Shown: piece after piece, positions 1-10,001 of the stretch | Layout: each line of letters begins with the position of its first letter | Numbering within the stretch: the stretch's first letter is position 1 | NCBI RefSeq assembly: GCF_003048875.2 | Contig: NZ_CP049264.1 | Location: forward strand, 1,798,001 to 1,862,000 | DNA length: 64,000 nucleotides | Source of the DNA: Campylobacter concisus | GTDB lineage: Bacteria > Campylobacterota > Campylobacteria > Campylobacterales > Campylobacteraceae | Direction: 5' to 3' | Notes under the pieces: generated by a model | The model's database searches: none | Seen by the model: the letters and a program-made list of their open reading frames with translations, nothing else | What the model was told of the DNA's origin: nothing | Program-made: the position numbers and the translations under genes

Positions 1-87
1 AAACATAACATCCTAGCTCAATCAGGTGCTTATGCTATGAGTCAAGCAAACAGCGTTCAACAAAACGTAATGAAGCTACTACAATAA
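1..87 (+). CDS. Flagellin, C-terminal end (partial)
   Basis: The window opens inside a reading frame of 28 codons ending in TAA. Its last residues read AYAMSQANSVQQNVMKLLQ, the conserved C-terminal D0 helix of Campylobacter flagellins (FlaA/FlaB type), which packs inside the filament core. The rest of the gene lies to the left, so FlaA and FlaB cannot be told apart here. Its position next to a Maf gene and the pse genes fits flagellin being the protein that receives pseudaminic acid. A terminator hairpin follows about 95 bases downstream. Confidence 0.9.
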   Translation, partial: KHNILAQSGAYAMSQANSVQQNVMKLLQ

Positions 88-180
88 CGTAGCTAGTTAA
101 ATTAAGTTTTAAATAAGGCTTTGTTGCAGTAGCAAAAGCCTTAATATGTGTTAATGCTTTTACAATACGCAAACCCCCAG

Positions 181-201
181 CCCCAAAGCTAGTCTTTGGG
201 G
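181..201 (+). terminator. Flagellin gene terminator
   Basis: An 8-bp perfect stem (CCCCAAAG / CTTTGGGG) with a 5-base loop is followed at once by TTTT on the plus strand. It is a Rho-independent terminator for the flagellin gene. A second, weaker AAGGCTTT...AAAGCCTT dyad lies just before it at about 114-142. Confidence 0.75.
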
Positions 202-318
202 TTTTAAATCTTATAAAATAAAATATATTTAATTCAAAAATATAAATTTGCTAGAGTATAGTTATGTTAATTGAACTTAGATGATTTAATTGGTTTGTGT
301 GTTGAAGGGTATAATATT

Positions 319-344
319 GTGAGTAAAAGCTTTATTTTACTCAC
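319..344 (-). terminator. Terminator after the Maf gene
   Basis: A perfect 10-bp stem (GTGAGTAAAA / TTTTACTCAC) with a 6-base loop lies 13 bases past the stop of the Maf gene. Read on the minus strand it is followed by the AT-rich run AATATTAT. It probably ends the pseI-maf transcript and insulates it from the flagellin gene. Confidence 0.65.
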
Positions 345-356
345 ATAGACAAAATT

Positions 357-2354
357 CTATTTTATATTTCCTATCTCATTTTTAATTATTAGCTTTCTTT
401 TTTTAAGCTCTGCAATAAGTGCTTTTGATGCCTTTTTAGTAACCTCAATATCAGCATTTAGACCCCCGGCTGCAGAAAACATCCAGTACTTATGCATATC
501 TACCCACTCAAGTAGCTTATTTATTTTTTGTATAGTTGTGTCGCTTGGCGCTACGGAGATTTTAGCAAGTTCAAGCTCTTGATGATAGACTGAAATTTGT
601 AAAATATTTTCTATATACTTTTGATAGCTTTTTTTTGAAATCACATCTTTTAACTTGTCTATCTTTTTTGTTATTTTAAGAAGTTCGTCATAATGCTTGC
701 TTGTGATTTTGCGTTCTCTATTAAGCTCTAGTAGCTTATCTATAATAGGTACTAGTTCCAAAAATACTTTTTCTATCTGATGTTTTACTTCGCCCTGAAC
801 TTTTGTTTTTGCTCGTATTACTTCATAGGCTTTTAGTAAATTTTTATTTATAGTTGCTTCGCTCTCTTTTTTGATATTAGGAAGTTTTTTTACTTTTTTG
901 TCTTTACAAAGCTCACTCATAGTATCCAAAAATGGCTTTTCTATTGTTCCCTCTATCCTAGCACCTCCTTCGGTACAGTTATATGATACTACGTTCACTA
1001 AGCTCGATTGGGCAATATCGTTTTCAAACTGGTTTTTGAACAAGGTCCAAACATATGTTGTCCTAACCTCTCCTTCCCCTCCGTAAGCTTTAACATATAA
1101 ATTTTCATCTGCTTGTGCAAAAGCATGACCCTTTGCATGACTTGATCCATCTTTGCCAAAGGCTAGGTCTTGTCCTATAAAAACGATGTTTTTATGGCCT
1201 AATACATAAGCCAACTGATAAGCCATATTTGCACAACTATGCCCAACACCTAGATAGCCATATCTTTTTAGTCCGTACATAAACTCCTCTTGTTGAGGTC
1301 TCATAGTTAGTACTAATTTTCTTGGTAAGATGTTTTTGATGGTTTGCTTATGCGTAACAGAGGCAACTATAAAATAAATATTATCATCGATCTTTGGATA
1401 TTTTTTCTCAAAAAAAGTTGATGTTGGTATCATTCTCTCGATAGATACTACGTAGTCTGGCTTAATATCATGCTTTGCAAGTATCGGATAAGAAGCATCA
1501 ACGCTTATGATAGTAGCGTACGGGGCAAACTCTTTAAGCGTTTTAAGCTGTTTGTCCAAGCTAGGACCAGTTGAGACAATGACGGCTGTATCCATAAGAC
1601 CATGTCTTTTTTTTATAAGACTCTTGTAGCTATAATTTTTAATCATAGATGTTAAATTTTCACAGTTTTGCCTTGTTCCTATTAAAAGATCATCTATACT
1701 ATTGCCGTGAGCAACCACTATCTGAGAAAGTGCTCTTGCGATCTCTTTATTTATCCTTACATAGTCTTCTTCAAACTGATCATAAAAAGGGGCATGAACC
1801 ATAAGGTCATAAGTTTTAGCATATGAATTTAGCTTGGCTTCTGTTATTAAATAATAAAAATGTGTATAGGTTGCAAAATCAGAATAAAAAAGTACTATTT
1901 GTCCGCTTGATAGCTCGCTTGATAGGTCAATAACATTTAATACAAGATATATTATCTCGATCTCTGGCTCAATCACTACTATTTTTTGGTGAGTTTCATT
2001 TTTTGCCAATGCCTTATAAAGTACTCCATTGCCTAACCCATAAAAAAATAATATCGGATAACGCTTGTAGTCCTTTTCAATATCTTCAAGTAGCTTTAAA
2101 GTATCTGTAACTGGATTATCATATACATATCTAAAAGTGTGTTTGTTTATTAAATTTACATCAATAGGGTCTTTCCCTATAAAAATTTCATAATCTTTAT
2201 TTGCTTCCATAGACCAAAGCCTAGCTGCTAGAATTTCATCTTGTTGAAAGAGGGCTTGAAGGTTTTTTTTAAAGATTGGGTTTTGAATAATTACCTGATT
2301 TTCTTCTAGTGGCATTGGTTTTTGGCTATTCACTTTGCTTTTTTTATCACTCAT
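357..2354 (-). CDS. Maf-type motility accessory factor (DUF115/MptE-like glycosyltransferase)
   Basis: This 665-residue protein has the features of the Campylobacter/Helicobacter motility accessory factor family. A central DUF115 (MptE-like) domain spans roughly residues 220-410, with VSTGPSLDKQL near 260 and the conserved FIGQDLAF near 395. A variable N-terminal part precedes it and a charged, helical C-terminal part follows. Family members such as PseE are thought to transfer nonulosonic acids from CMP-sugars onto flagellin Ser/Thr in the cytoplasm. The start ATG overlaps the pseI stop by four bases (ATGA), so translation is probably coupled. The flagellin gene lies just downstream on the other strand. 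The exact donor sugar (Pse or a derivative) cannot be read from the sequence. Confidence 0.88.
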   Translation of the reverse strand: MSDKKSKVNSQKPMPLEENQVIIQNPIFKKNLQALFQQDEILAARLWSMEANKDYEIFIGKDPIDVNLINKHTFRYVYDNPVTDTLKLLEDIEKDYKRYPILFFYGLGNGVLYKALAKNETHQKIVVIEPEIEIIYLVLNVIDLSSELSSGQIVLFYSDFATYTHFYYLITEAKLNSYAKTYDLMVHAPFYDQFEEDYVRINKEIARALSQIVVAHGNSIDDLLIGTRQNCENLTSMIKNYSYKSLIKKRHGLMDTAVIVSTGPSLDKQLKTLKEFAPYATIISVDASYPILAKHDIKPDYVVSIERMIPTSTFFEKKYPKIDDNIYFIVASVTHKQTIKNILPRKLVLTMRPQQEEFMYGLKRYGYLGVGHSCANMAYQLAYVLGHKNIVFIGQDLAFGKDGSSHAKGHAFAQADENLYVKAYGGEGEVRTTYVWTLFKNQFENDIAQSSLVNVVSYNCTEGGARIEGTIEKPFLDTMSELCKDKKVKKLPNIKKESEATINKNLLKAYEVIRAKTKVQGEVKHQIEKVFLELVPIIDKLLELNRERKITSKHYDELLKITKKIDKLKDVISKKSYQKYIENILQISVYHQELELAKISVAPSDTTIQKINKLLEWVDMHKYWMFSAAGGLNADIEVTKKASKALIAELKKRKLIIKNEIGNIK

Positions 2355-3382
2355 ATCAAATCCTCCTTTGTTATTCTCTCACTAAATTTGATATCTCTTT
2401 TTGATGGTTTTCCGATCAGCTCTTTTAAAAATTTAGGGTGAAGACCGTGCCCTGGACGTACACTTCTTATATTTTGATCACTAAAAATTTCACCTTTTTT
2501 AATATCTGCACTTGCATAAAGCGAGCGTGAGAAAAAGCGATTAGCTAGTGCTTTTTCACCGACTTCATATGAAATTTCTCCTATAAGCTCCTCGGCCTCT
2601 CTAACACACTTTGTCATAAGAGCAAATTCGCTCTCATCAAGGCTAAAAGCACTATCGACACTTTTTACGCTCTTATCAAGTATAAAGTGCTTTTCAATCA
2701 TTCTAGCGCCAAGGCTAACTGCCACAACTGGGGCTGTCACACCTAAAGTATGGTCTGAAAAACCGACTTCAACACCAAATCTCTCTTTCATATCCTTAAT
2801 AGTTCGTAAATTCATGCCATTTAATGGCGCTGGATAACTTGATGTGCATTTTAGAAGTGCGATATCGCTATTACCAGCGTTTTTGCAAATTTGAACCACA
2901 TCGTTGATCTCTTCTTCATATGCAATACCTGTTGAGATAATAGTAGGTCTGCCCTTTTTGGCTACAAACTCTACAAAATCATAGTCCGTCACTTCAAAGC
3001 TTGCGATCTTATAGGCTGGTGGATTATATTGCTCTAAAAAATCAGCGTCATCTCTGCAAAAAGGAGTTGAAAAGCAGATGAGGCCTTCTTCTTTGGCTAC
3101 TCTAAAAAGCTCCGCATGCCACTCTTTTGGAGTTGAGGCCTCGCTATATAGATCGTACAAGTTTCTCTTGTCCCAAAGCCCACCTTTTATGACAAAGTCG
3201 TCTAGCTGCGAATTTAGTGTCATGCCGTCTGGAGTATAGGTTTGAAGCTTTATTGCATCAGCCCCAGCACGTTTTGCTGCTTTTATGGTCTCTATGGCTG
3301 TTTTTAGGCTGCCGCTGTGATTGGCCGAGAGTTCGGCTATTATAAAGACTTTCTTGTCCGTATCAAAATCTGCTATTTTCAT
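2351..3382 (-). CDS. pseI: Pseudaminic acid synthase
   Basis: PseI condenses 6-deoxy-AltdiNAc (from PseG) with phosphoenolpyruvate to give pseudaminic acid. The 343-residue protein has a NeuB-type TIM barrel (roughly residues 15-260, starting IAELSANHSGS, with SDHTLG near 230) and a C-terminal SAF/antifreeze-like domain (about 280-343). A TTG codon five codons upstream is also open, but an AAGGAGTACGC site sits directly before the ATG at 3382, so that ATG is chosen. Downstream it overlaps the Maf gene by four bases. Upstream it faces a divergently transcribed formyltransferase-like gene. SAF-domain synthases of the PseI, NeuB and LegI groups are close; the co-located PseB/C/G/F favour PseI. 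Confidence 0.9.
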   Translation of the reverse strand: MKIADFDTDKKVFIIAELSANHSGSLKTAIETIKAAKRAGADAIKLQTYTPDGMTLNSQLDDFVIKGGLWDKRNLYDLYSEASTPKEWHAELFRVAKEEGLICFSTPFCRDDADFLEQYNPPAYKIASFEVTDYDFVEFVAKKGRPTIISTGIAYEEEINDVVQICKNAGNSDIALLKCTSSYPAPLNGMNLRTIKDMKERFGVEVGFSDHTLGVTAPVVAVSLGARMIEKHFILDKSVKSVDSAFSLDESEFALMTKCVREAEELIGEISYEVGEKALANRFFSRSLYASADIKKGEIFSDQNIRSVRPGHGLHPKFLKELIGKPSKRDIKFSERITKEDLI

Positions 3383-3441
3383 GCGTACTCCTTGCAAAAT
3401 ATATTAAACCGGATTTTATCATAAAATATATCATTGCCTGG

Positions 3442-3447
3442 TATAAT
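3442..3447 (+). promoter_or_regulatory. -10 box upstream of the 3478 gene
   Basis: A TATAAT hexamer in the short divergent region between pseI and the formyltransferase-like gene lies 30 bases before the ATG. The flanking DNA is T/A-rich, as in Campylobacter sigma-70 promoters, which have little -35 conservation. Confidence 0.5.
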
Positions 3448-3477
3448 CAAAAAATCATAATTAAAAGAAGCGAAATA

Positions 3478-4170
3478 ATGAAGCAAAAAATTTTAATTGC
3501 AACTATAAAAAACTGGAATATAAAAAATTTTAATCTTTTAAAACAAAAATATGAAGATTTTGATTTTTACCTCATAACAGATAAAAAAGATCTAAATATC
3601 GACACTGTATTAAAAATAAATCCAAAATTTATATTTTTTCCACACTGGTCTTGGTTTATCCCAGAGAGCATATATCTAAATTTTAAATGTATAGTTTTTC
3701 ACACTAGTGATCTACCTTTTGGTAGAGGTGGATCGCCTTTACAAAATCTAATCATCCGCCAAATTTACAAGACAAAAATTTCAGCCTTAGAAGCTATCAA
3801 AGAGTATGACGCTGGCAAAATTTATCTAAAAGAGGATATAGATATAAGTGCCGGCAGCGCAAAGGAAATTTTTATCAATATTTCAAATATTATTTTTTTT
3901 AAAATGATACCTAGAATTTTACTAGAAGATATCACACCCGTTGATCAAGTCGGTGAAGTCGTAAATTTTGAACGCAGAAGGCCTGAGCAGAGCGATCTAA
4001 AAACACTCAAACATCCAGACCTAATAAAAATTTATGATTTTATCAGAATGCTAGACGCAGATGGTTACCCAAAGGCATTTTTGGAATTTAAAAAGTATAA
4101 AATAGAATTTAGCTCAGTAAAAAACAAGAATAAAAAAATAATAGGAAGGTTTGAAATTTATGAAAAATAA
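3478..4170 (+). CDS. Formyltransferase-fold protein, pse-island linked
   Basis: This 230-residue protein has the short formyl-transferase N-domain signature: FHTSDLPFGRGGSPLQN at about residues 74-90 and a later YDAGKIY with Asp111. Known formyltransferases (Fmt, ArnA, sugar N-formyltransferases) use an Asn-x-His...Asp set. Here His75 and Asp111 are present, but the position two before His is Val73, so the usual Asn is missing. It could still formylate (or otherwise acylate) an amino sugar, perhaps a pseudaminic acid precursor. The stop overlaps the start region of the PIG-L gene, so the two are coupled. It is transcribed away from pseI and toward pseG. Substrate and activity are unknown; sugar acylation is inferred from context. 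Confidence 0.7.
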   Translation: MKQKILIATIKNWNIKNFNLLKQKYEDFDFYLITDKKDLNIDTVLKINPKFIFFPHWSWFIPESIYLNFKCIVFHTSDLPFGRGGSPLQNLIIRQIYKTKISALEAIKEYDAGKIYLKEDIDISAGSAKEIFINISNIIFFKMIPRILLEDITPVDQVGEVVNFERRRPEQSDLKTLKHPDLIKIYDFIRMLDADGYPKAFLEFKKYKIEFSSVKNKNKKIIGRFEIYEK

Positions 4171-4846
4171 GCGTATATTGATAGTAGCAGCGCATCCTGA
4201 CGATGAGGTCTTGGGCTGTTTTGGTACTGTGGCAAAACTTATCAAAAGCGGAGAGTACGAAGCGTACACTCTTATACTTGGCGAAGGCAAGACAAGTCGT
4301 AGTGATCAAAGAGATGTACTGGATAAGAAAGATGAGATAAGTACACTTAGACAAGAGATACTAAAAGCTAACAAGATAATAGGTATAAAAGATGTATTTA
4401 TTGAAAATTTTGCAGACAACCGCTTTGATAGCGTTGATCTACTAGATATTGTAAAAAGTATTGAGCAGGTAAAAAAGAATATTCGCCCAGATATAATTTT
4501 TACTCATTATAAAAATGACTTAAATATAGACCATAAAATCACATATGAAGCCACGATAACAGCTACAAGACCGATGCAAAACGAAACTGTATCAGAAATT
4601 TATAGCTTTGAAATATTATCCTCTACCGAGTGGAACTATCCTTTAAGCTTCTCCCCTGATGTATTTTTTGATATATCGCAGACGCTTGAGTTAAAACAAA
4701 AAGCTATGCAAGAGTACAACTCAGAACTTTGTAAATTTCCACATCCAAGAAGCATTGAAGGCATAGAACTAAACGCCAAATATCATGGTATGAGAGTTGG
4801 CAAAAAGTACGTTGAGGCATTTAAAAGTGTGAGGATTATAAGATAA
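4160..4846 (+). CDS. PIG-L/LmbE family N-acetyl sugar deacetylase
   Basis: This 228-residue protein has the PIG-L metal-binding motif AAHPDDEVLG close to the N-terminus and a second ligand region, THYKNDLNIDH, near residue 110. Members are zinc hydrolases that remove N-acetyl groups from sugars or sugar conjugates. The ATG at 4160 has AGGAAGGT 9-10 bases upstream. A TTG at 4151 is open but lies directly against that site, so the ATG is preferred. It overlaps the preceding formyltransferase-like gene and converges with pseG six bases away. The pairing suggests deacetylation followed by re-acylation of one amino group on a nonulosonic acid or its precursor. That reaction is inferred, not shown. 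Confidence 0.75.
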   Translation: MKNKRILIVAAHPDDEVLGCFGTVAKLIKSGEYEAYTLILGEGKTSRSDQRDVLDKKDEISTLRQEILKANKIIGIKDVFIENFADNRFDSVDLLDIVKSIEQVKKNIRPDIIFTHYKNDLNIDHKITYEATITATRPMQNETVSEIYSFEILSSTEWNYPLSFSPDVFFDISQTLELKQKAMQEYNSELCKFPHPRSIEGIELNAKYHGMRVGKKYVEAFKSVRIIR

Positions 4847-4852
4847 AAGGCT

Positions 4853-5725
4853 TTATAAGCTTAGAAAAATCTCATCTCCAAAATAAGCTTCATATCCATT
4901 TTCTTTTAGCCAAGCAAAGATCTCCTTTTGATTATCCGCTACGCAAATGGCTTTAAATTTAGCTCCCAAAACGTAAGCTTCATTTACAAGCGAGCTTGCT
5001 GTTATGATGAGCATTTTGGCCTCATTCATTAGCCTTGCTACGTTTTTACTATCTACAAAAAGGCTAAAATTTTCGTTTTTACTTGATAACTCTTTTAGTG
5101 CGCTTAAGTTTTTATTTCCGCTAGTTGTGATGATGGCTGTTTTTTGGTTTTTAAGAAGCAGTTTTTCTGAAATTTTAGCGCTTAGCCCTGAGATATCAGT
5201 GCCTCCAAGAATGATAGCGTAGTCGTAAATTTTCTCCCTTTTTACCTGCGCTTCTTCATAAAACTCATCTCTAACTAGCAAAAACTCACTCCCGCAAAAT
5301 ACCTCACAGCCTTTTTCTACCAGCCCCTCATATCTTGCCTTTTTCGCATATAAATTTACATTTAAAATGTAGTCTGCAAAATGTTTTTCGTAAGTGTCGT
5401 CAAATGATAAAATTTTAACGCCGGTTTTTTCTTTTATAGCTCTTTCATCTTCAAAGCTAAAGCCGTAGTGATCGATAATGAGAAGCTCAAATTTATTATC
5501 TTTTATAAGTTCGCAAAGCTCATCTATCTCGCCACTTGTTAAGCTAAATTTAGGGTAGTTTATCTCATCAAAAATGTCACCATCTAGCCTTAAAGATGCA
5601 AATGAGATGTTATTAAATTTTTTAGCAAGCAAAAGGTCTCTCCTGATGTGCCCATGCCCTATCTTACTGCTACTATCGGCGCGCACGAGCGTTTTTAGCA
5701 GGGGGAGTCCTTTAAATTCTTTCAA
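4853..5725 (-). CDS. pseG: UDP-2,4-diacetamido-2,4,6-trideoxy-beta-L-altropyranose hydrolase
   Basis: PseG removes UDP from UDP-6-deoxy-AltdiNAc and so supplies the substrate of PseI. The family N-terminus VRADSSSKIGHGHIRRDL is near residues 14-31, with the catalytic-region His in GHGH. The C-terminal half has the GT-B-like IILGGTDISG and a ...ASSLVNEAYVLG motif. The chosen start is TTG at 5725, where GGAAAG of the preceding gene sits six bases upstream. No ATG is available before the conserved Val-Arg-Ala-Asp, and the 12 extra N-terminal residues are not typical of the family. It directly follows pseF and is the last gene of the pseB-C-F-G run. Confidence 0.88.
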   Translation of the reverse strand: MKEFKGLPLLKTLVRADSSSKIGHGHIRRDLLLAKKFNNISFASLRLDGDIFDEINYPKFSLTSGEIDELCELIKDNKFELLIIDHYGFSFEDERAIKEKTGVKILSFDDTYEKHFADYILNVNLYAKKARYEGLVEKGCEVFCGSEFLLVRDEFYEEAQVKREKIYDYAIILGGTDISGLSAKISEKLLLKNQKTAIITTSGNKNLSALKELSSKNENFSLFVDSKNVARLMNEAKMLIITASSLVNEAYVLGAKFKAICVADNQKEIFAWLKENGYEAYFGDEIFLSL

Positions 5726-6406
5726 TCAAATCTTTCCATTATTTATCAAATAAAGCTTCTTAGCAAACTCAAAATCCTCTAGCGTGTCGATGTCGCAAAC
5801 TAAATTTCTTGGCAATAAATACGCCTTTGAGTGTGGCGCAAACAAAGCACTGCACTCCAGCCAAGCCTCTTTTTTGCCAAAATAAAATGCCCCAGCGTCA
5901 TGAAATGCAGGCTCAAGGTCTTGCGAGCGTGTCTTTTCAAACTGCGGATAAAACATACTAACTCTAGCATTTTCATCAAGTTTTATCGCCCTTTGTATAG
6001 GAAAATCAAACGCAGTCGCTGAAAATAAAAATTTACACTCCTGCTTTTTAAACTCCTCTGCGGCCTCTTTTAAAATTTCAGCCGTTATGAGTGGTGCTGT
6101 AGCATAAAGGCAGCAGACATCACTAAAGCTAGAATTTACGCGCCCTATCGCGTCTTTTATCACGTCAGTACTTGTCGCGTAGTCATCGCTTAGGTTTGTA
6201 TCTCTAAAAAATGGCACACTAGCTCCAAATTCTCTAGCCACATTTGCGATCATTTCATCATCGGTGCTTACGATCACTTCGTTAAAAACTTTAGAATTTA
6301 GCGCAGCCTCGATGCTATATGCGATTAAAGGCTTGCCTAAAAAGTCTTTGATGTTTTTGCCAGGTATTCTCTTGCTGCCGCCTCTTGCTGGTATGATGCA
6401 GATCAT
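5726..6406 (-). CDS. pseF: Pseudaminic acid cytidylyltransferase
   Basis: PseF activates pseudaminic acid with CTP to CMP-Pse, the donor used by Maf-type transferases. The 226-residue protein starts MICIIPARGGSKRIPGKNIK, the nucleotide-binding loop of the NeuA/PseF/KdsB-like family. It carries SDDYATSTD near 73-81 and the C-terminal CDIDTLEDFEFAK typical of CMP-sugar synthetases. It starts three bases after pseC ends and runs directly into pseG, so it is within one operon. NeuA (sialic) and LegF are alternatives by fold; the neighbouring PseB and PseC settle the call. Confidence 0.9.
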   Translation of the reverse strand: MICIIPARGGSKRIPGKNIKDFLGKPLIAYSIEAALNSKVFNEVIVSTDDEMIANVAREFGASVPFFRDTNLSDDYATSTDVIKDAIGRVNSSFSDVCCLYATAPLITAEILKEAAEEFKKQECKFLFSATAFDFPIQRAIKLDENARVSMFYPQFEKTRSQDLEPAFHDAGAFYFGKKEAWLECSALFAPHSKAYLLPRNLVCDIDTLEDFEFAKKLYLINNGKI

Positions 6407-6409
6407 TTT

Positions 6410-8547
<2,138 letters not shown>

Positions 8548-8585
8548 CTAATTATATTATTTTAAAATATTCTCTATAAAAATTC

Positions 8586-8602
8586 AAGCAAAAGCCGTGC
8601 CA
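8586..8602 (-). promoter_or_regulatory. Sigma-54 (RpoN) promoter of pseB
   Basis: On the minus strand the sequence is TGGCACGGCTTTTGCTT. It matches TGGCACG-N4-TTGCW at every fixed position, with the right -24 GG to -12 GC spacing. The expected start site near 8575 is about 60 bases before the pseB ATG. In Campylobacter RpoN, activated by FlgR, drives the hook and basal-body class of flagellar genes, so this would couple sugar synthesis to flagellar assembly. An AT-rich stretch (AATATAATT, about 8546-8554) could also serve as a sigma-70 -10. Confidence 0.75.
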
Positions 8603-8707
8603 AATTTAAACTTTGTTTATCAAAGCTTCGCTCTTTCTAGCTTCTATTTCGTCAAAATTCCGTTAATGTTTAGAGAATACGTACAAAAATTATAAATTTC
8701 AAAAACT

Positions 8708-9307
8708 CTATATGGCTTTATTTTCTTTTAAAATTTCTAAAAATTCTGCTACATTTGTCGCCCAACCATTTTTTAAAAATGGCAATAGTTCATTTTTATC
8801 AGTACTTCTATGATATGTACCTTTTCCATCCCATAGACTCTCTTGCGGTATCTTAGGGCAAGTTTTGTTTTTTATGCTGTCCCAATTTTCTTTGAATAGT
8901 TGTTTGATGTTTTCTTGAAGGACCTCATAGCTACTTTCAAAAGTATGAAGCTTTGCATCAAAAACAATCTTTTTTTGCACAATAATATTGCCTTTATCTA
9001 ATTTTGCGGTCATATAATGAATGCTTACTCCATTTGGCGTTCCATCAACAAAAGACCAAAAATTTGGGTCATATCCTCTATTAAATGGCAAAAGTGATGT
9101 ATGTAAATTTACAGCAGCGTCTTCAAAATGCCTTAGTATTTGCTCTGGCAATATAAATTTATATCTATAGCTGACTATGAAATCAAATTTATTATTTATA
9201 ACCATATCTTCATCTATTGGATTAGCTGTGCAAAATACGCTATTGCCATCGCTTTCTAAAAATTGGATCAGTTCGGACTCTACACCTAAATATAAAATTT
9301 TTGCCAT
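8708..9307 (-). CDS. Sugar formyltransferase-like protein, pse-island linked
   Basis: This 199-residue single-domain protein has the complete formyltransferase signature: VNLHTSLLPFNRG with Asn67 and His69, and MTAKLDKGNI with Asp104, the N-H-D set of 10-formyltetrahydrofolate-dependent enzymes. It lacks the C-terminal domain of methionyl-tRNA formyltransferase and is far shorter than Fmt, so a small-molecule or sugar amine is the likelier acceptor. It starts ten bases after dcd and ends about 190 bases before pseB, in the same direction. No PseH acetyltransferase is seen in the island, and this protein is the best candidate to replace it by N-formylating the C4 amine made by PseC. That role is inferred. 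Confidence 0.75.
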   Translation of the reverse strand: MAKILYLGVESELIQFLESDGNSVFCTANPIDEDMVINNKFDFIVSYRYKFILPEQILRHFEDAAVNLHTSLLPFNRGYDPNFWSFVDGTPNGVSIHYMTAKLDKGNIIVQKKIVFDAKLHTFESSYEVLQENIKQLFKENWDSIKNKTCPKIPQESLWDGKGTYHRSTDKNELLPFLKNGWATNVAEFLEILKENKAI

Positions 9308-9317
9308 TTTTATCTCT

Positions 9318-9878
9318 TTATTTCAAAATTCTAGGCAGCGTGATGCCTTCTTGGGCTTGGTATTTGCCGTTTTTATCAGCATAAGTCACCTCGCAAGGCT
9401 CATCACCCTCGATAAATAGCACCTGCGCGATGCCCTCGTTTGCATAAATTTTCGCAGGAAGTGGCGTCGTGTTTGAGATCTCTATCGTGATATGCCCCTT
9501 AAATCCCGGCTCAAAAGGCGTCACATTTACGATGATGCCGCACCTTGCGTATGTGCTCTTGCCAAGACAGATCGCTAGCACGTTATCAGGCATGTTAAAG
9601 TACTCGATCGTGCGCGCTAAAGCAAAAGAATTTGGCGGCACTATACAGACGTCGCCCTTAAAATCAACCACATTTTTCTCATCAAAATTCTTTGGATCAA
9701 CGACGGTTCCGCCGATGTTTGTGAAAATTTTAAACTCATCGCCCACGCGGATATCGTAGCCATAGCTAGAAACGCCGTAGCTAACGACGCCGCGACCCAC
9801 TTGCTCCTCGGCAAATGGCACGATCATCTTCTTTTCAACCGACATTTTCCTTATCCAAGAGTCTGATTTTAAACCCAT
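9318..9878 (-). CDS. dcd: dCTP deaminase
   Basis: Dcd converts dCTP to dUTP for thymidylate synthesis. The 186-residue protein has the dUTPase-like fold with [13 protein letters not shown] near residues 37-49, [15 protein letters not shown] near 80, [10 protein letters not shown] (Ser/Arg active-site region), and [19 protein letters not shown] with the catalytic Glu. AAAGGAG lies five bases before the ATG. Length and motifs are normal. The downstream formyltransferase gene starts ten bases later, so the two are probably co-transcribed although unrelated in function. Confidence 0.95.
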   Translation of the reverse strand: MGLKSDSWIRKMSVEKKMIVPFAEEQVGRGVVSYGVSSYGYDIRVGDEFKIFTNIGGTVVDPKNFDEKNVVDFKGDVCIVPPNSFALARTIEYFNMPDNVLAICLGKSTYARCGIIVNVTPFEPGFKGHITIEISNTTPLPAKIYANEGIAQVLFIEGDEPCEVTYADKNGKYQAQEGITLPRILK

Positions 9879-9965
9879 TTTTGCTCCTTTTTTGGGGCGA
9901 TTATAACGCTTTGCGTCTTTAAAGTAAATTTAATGGCATTTTGCAATAAATTTTGAGAAAATCAG

Positions 9966-9971
9966 TATAAT
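9966..9971 (+). promoter_or_regulatory. -10 box for the DUF3737 gene
   Basis: TATAAT lies 36 bases before the ATG at 10002 in an AT-rich divergent spacer with dcd. It is the expected Campylobacter sigma-70 -10. Confidence 0.5.
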
Positions 9972-10001
9972 TTTGAAAGAAAAATTTAATAAAGGACAAA
10001 A

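Noticed and set aside
310-315. TATAAT on the plus strand as a promoter
   Set aside because: No gene starts downstream on that strand; it would only read antisense into the Maf gene.
8708-9307. Methionyl-tRNA formyltransferase (fmt)
   Set aside because: It is about 199 residues and lacks the C-terminal tRNA-binding domain, and it sits in a sugar island.
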